Origin: an uncultured Roseateles sp.
GTDB lineage: Bacteria > Pseudomonadota > Gammaproteobacteria > Burkholderiales > Burkholderiaceae
Reading direction: 5' to 3'
DNA length: 7,413 bases
Assembly (NCBI GenBank): GCA_946886855.1
Contig: CAMPJJ010000174.1
Coordinates: forward strand, 1 to 7,413
Shown here: piece after piece, positions 5,358 to 7,413 of the stretch
How positions within the stretch are numbered: the first letter of the stretch is position 1
Layout: each line of letters begins with the position of its first letter
Program-made: the position numbers and the translations under genes
Notes under the pieces: generated by a model
Database searches by the model: none
What the model saw: the letters and a program-made list of their open reading frames with translations, nothing else
Told to the model about the DNA's origin: nothing

Positions 5358-7413
5358 ATGAAGTTCGCTCGGATCACTGTAACCGCCCTCGCCACCGCCA
5401 CCGTGACCGTTTCGGCCACCGTCGGCGCCCTCGGGACCATCGGGACCTTCGGCGTGGCGACGCTCGCCACCCTGGCCACGGCGCTGCCCGCCCTCGCGCA
5501 GTCGAGCACGACCTTCAACGTCGTGCCCAACGCCCTGCCGCCGCTGCCGGACCTGGTCACCGACGCCCGCGAGGCCTGGCGCGTCCGGGACCGCTCGCGC
5601 CTGGCCGCGATGCGCCAGGTCGCCTTCGACCAGCAGCACCCGCTCGCCCCGTGGTTCGACTACTGGGAGCTGAACGCCCGCCTGTCCGAGGCCCAGCAGC
5701 CCGAACTCAACGCGTTCTACGCCCGCTGGCCGGGCGCCTACGTCGAGGACCGGCTGCGCAACGACTGGCTGCTGGAACTGGGGCACCGCCGCGACTGGAC
5801 CAACTTCCGCCGCGACCATGCCGCCTACAAGATGCAGGACGACCGCGAAGTCGCCTGCTACGCGCTGCTCGCCGACCCGCCGGGACGCGACCTGCGCGAC
5901 GCCGCGCGCGCCGTCTGGTTCGCGCAACGTGACGCGGACGAAGGCTGCAATATGCTGGCCACCACGCTGCACGAGAACGGCCAGTTCAAGGACTCGGACG
6001 TCTGGCGCAAGCTGCGTCTGGTCGTCGAGACCAACAAGCCGCGCGCGGTGAAGCAGGCCGGGGCGCTGCTCTCCAAGCCCGACCAGGACGCGCTGGCCGA
6101 GCTGATGGACAAGCCGGACCGCTACCTGAAGCGCAAGGCCGCGGCCTCGCCGCGCGCCAAGGCGGAGCTGACGATGCTCGCGCTGATGCGCCTGCTGGCC
6201 ACCGACTACGACAAGGCGGACGACGACGTGCGCCGCTGGGCCGCCAAGCTGCCCAACGACCTGTCCGCGTGGCTCTGGGCCCAGTACGGCAGACAGGCCG
6301 CGCTGCGCTTGAAGGACGAGGCCAACGAGCATTTCGATCGCGCGGTGAAGCTGCAGGCCAGGCTCGGCCCGATCGAGTGGAGCGACGACACGATCAGCTG
6401 GATGGCGCGCGCCGCGTTGCGCGGCGATGCGGGCGCGAGCCGGCCGGAGCAGCTGATGTCGGCGATCGCGCTGATGAAGCCGTCGGATCAGAAGGACATC
6501 AGCTGGCAGTACTGGCGCGCGAAGGCGCAGCAGCAGCTGGCGCCGACCGGTCCGTCCGGCGATGCGCAGCGCCGCGAAGCCCAGGAGACGCTGCGCGCGA
6601 TCGCCTCGCCGCTGAGCTTCTACGGCAAGCTCGCCGCCGATGAGCTGAAGCTGCGACTGCCGCTGCCGCCGACGCCCGCCGACCTGACCGCGGCGGAGCG
6701 TGCGCAGGGCCTGGCCAATCCCGGGATCCAGCGCGCGTTGATGCTGCTCGCCGTGGGTCTGCGCAGCGAGGGCCAGCGCGAATGGAACTTCAGCCTGCGC
6801 GGTCTGTCGGATCGCGAGCTGCTGTCGATCGCGCAGGCGGCCTGCGAGCGCGAGCTCTGGGAGCGCTGCATCCAGACCAGCGAGCGGACCCGGACCGAGA
6901 TCGACCTCGCCCAGCGCTTCCCGATGCCGTACCGCGCGGACGTGCTGAAGCAGTCGACGGCGGTGGGCCTGGACCCGGCCTATGTCTACGGCCTGATCCG
7001 GCAGGAGTCGCGCTTCATGATGGATGCGCGCTCGCACGTCGGCGCCGGGGGCCTGATGCAGGTGATGCCGGCCACCGCGAAGTGGACGGCCAGGAAGCTG
7101 GGCGTCGACTTCAGGCCCGACATGCTGCATGACCGCGACACCAACCTGCGCCTGGGCACCGGCTACCTGAAGCTGGTGATGGACAGCTTCGAGGGGTCGC
7201 AGGCGATGGCGGCGGCGGCCTACAACGCCGGCCCGAACCGGCCGCGCCGCTGGCGCGACGGTCCGCAGCTCGACGCCGCGATCTGGACCGAGAACATCCC
7301 CATCTGGGAAACCCGCGACTACGTGCGCAAGGTGCTGTCCAACGCGACGATCTATGCCCAGCTGATGGGCCGCGAGCGCGGCATCCTGCTGCGCGACCGG
7401 CTCGGCAGCGTGA
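5358..7413 (+). CDS. slt: Soluble lytic murein transglycosylase, Slt70-like (3' end outside window)
   Basis: Periplasmic GH23-type enzyme that cleaves the MurNAc-GlcNAc bond of peptidoglycan and leaves 1,6-anhydroMurNAc ends. 685 codons are visible without a stop, so the protein is slightly longer than E. coli Slt70 (645 aa with signal). Residues 1-48 look like a signal peptide: K2 and R5, an Ala/Thr/Val/Gly-rich core, and a cut after ALA before QSSTTF. Residues about 60-520 are helix-rich and fit the superhelical ring domain. The catalytic domain follows: LIRQESRF with catalytic Glu550, GAGGLMQVMPAT (562-573), AAYNAGPNRPRRW (620-632) and ENIPIWETRDYVRKVL (645-660). All signature blocks are present and in order; the M or R usual before GLMQ is Gly (G564). 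The start at 5358 has only AGG 5 nt upstream. The coding sequence leaves the window in frame, and from family length only a short C-terminal piece should be missing. Confidence 0.95.
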   Translation, partial: MKFARITVTALATATVTVSATVGALGTIGTFGVATLATLATALPALAQSSTTFNVVPNALPPLPDLVTDAREAWRVRDRSRLAAMRQVAFDQQHPLAPWFDYWELNARLSEAQQPELNAFYARWPGAYVEDRLRNDWLLELGHRRDWTNFRRDHAAYKMQDDREVACYALLADPPGRDLRDAARAVWFAQRDADEGCNMLATTLHENGQFKDSDVWRKLRLVVETNKPRAVKQAGALLSKPDQDALAELMDKPDRYLKRKAAASPRAKAELTMLALMRLLATDYDKADDDVRRWAAKLPNDLSAWLWAQYGRQAALRLKDEANEHFDRAVKLQARLGPIEWSDDTISWMARAALRGDAGASRPEQLMSAIALMKPSDQKDISWQYWRAKAQQQLAPTGPSGDAQRREAQETLRAIASPLSFYGKLAADELKLRLPLPPTPADLTAAERAQGLANPGIQRALMLLAVGLRSEGQREWNFSLRGLSDRELLSIAQAACERELWERCIQTSERTRTEIDLAQRFPMPYRADVLKQSTAVGLDPAYVYGLIRQESRFMMDARSHVGAGGLMQVMPATAKWTARKLGVDFRPDMLHDRDTNLRLGTGYLKLVMDSFEGSQAMAAAAYNAGPNRPRRWRDGPQLDAAIWTENIPIWETRDYVRKVLSNATIYAQLMGRERGILLRDRLGSV

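Noticed and set aside
5343..7130. 595-codon open frame on the minus strand across most of slt
   Set aside because: It is an antisense shadow caused by GC3 bias. Its translation is low-complexity (rich in Arg, Gln, Ala, Gly, His) with no recognisable domain, while the plus strand encodes all lytic transglycosylase motifs without interruption.

Overview
The window is about two-thirds G+C with strong GC3 bias. Its proteins resemble those of beta-proteobacteria of the order Burkholderiales (Roseateles/Rubrivivax-like): an OmpW porin, a DUF2917 protein beside a GcvA-type LysR regulator, and a 5-formyltetrahydrofolate cyclo-ligase gene divergent from a Slt70-type lytic transglycosylase gene. This taxonomic placement is inference from gene content and composition. 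The region looks chromosomal and densely coding. I see no mobile element, CRISPR array, phage gene, tRNA or rRNA, and no gene-free stretch longer than about 130 bp.

Layout from left to right. (1) 1-629, plus: the 3' part of an OmpW-family outer-membrane protein. It is tail-to-tail with (2) 640-1986, minus: PepQ, the Xaa-Pro dipeptidase. PepQ is the downstream gene of a pair with (3) 1983-2585, minus: a divergent 5-formyltetrahydrofolate cyclo-ligase (5-FCL) paralog, the two overlapping by an ATGA. (4) 2677-3234, plus: a stand-alone TfoX N-terminal-domain protein with a basic tail, whose 3' end overlaps (5) 3179-3541, minus: a DUF2917 protein. (6) 3668-4651, plus: a LysR-family regulator divergent from the DUF2917 gene. 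The shared 126-bp spacer carries three copies of a TGGT-CAAT-like element and a plausible promoter. (7) 4680-4706: a perfect 12-bp GC-rich hairpin between converging genes. (8) 4729-5346, minus: a second 5-FCL, with the canonical motif. (9) 5358-7413 and beyond, plus: a periplasmic soluble lytic murein transglycosylase, open at the right edge.

Most of this is housekeeping: cell-wall turnover, folate one-carbon recycling, dipeptide hydrolysis and an outer-membrane channel. The least ordinary point is two very different members of the 5-FCL family within 3 kb. The copy next to slt keeps the family signature (GYGGGYFDR). The copy coupled to pepQ has lost the Tyr-Asp of that signature (GYGGGFMLR) and may not be a simple isozyme. 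I found no clear sign of a new multi-gene system. The other points of interest are overlaps, tight divergent starts and a candidate LysR operator.
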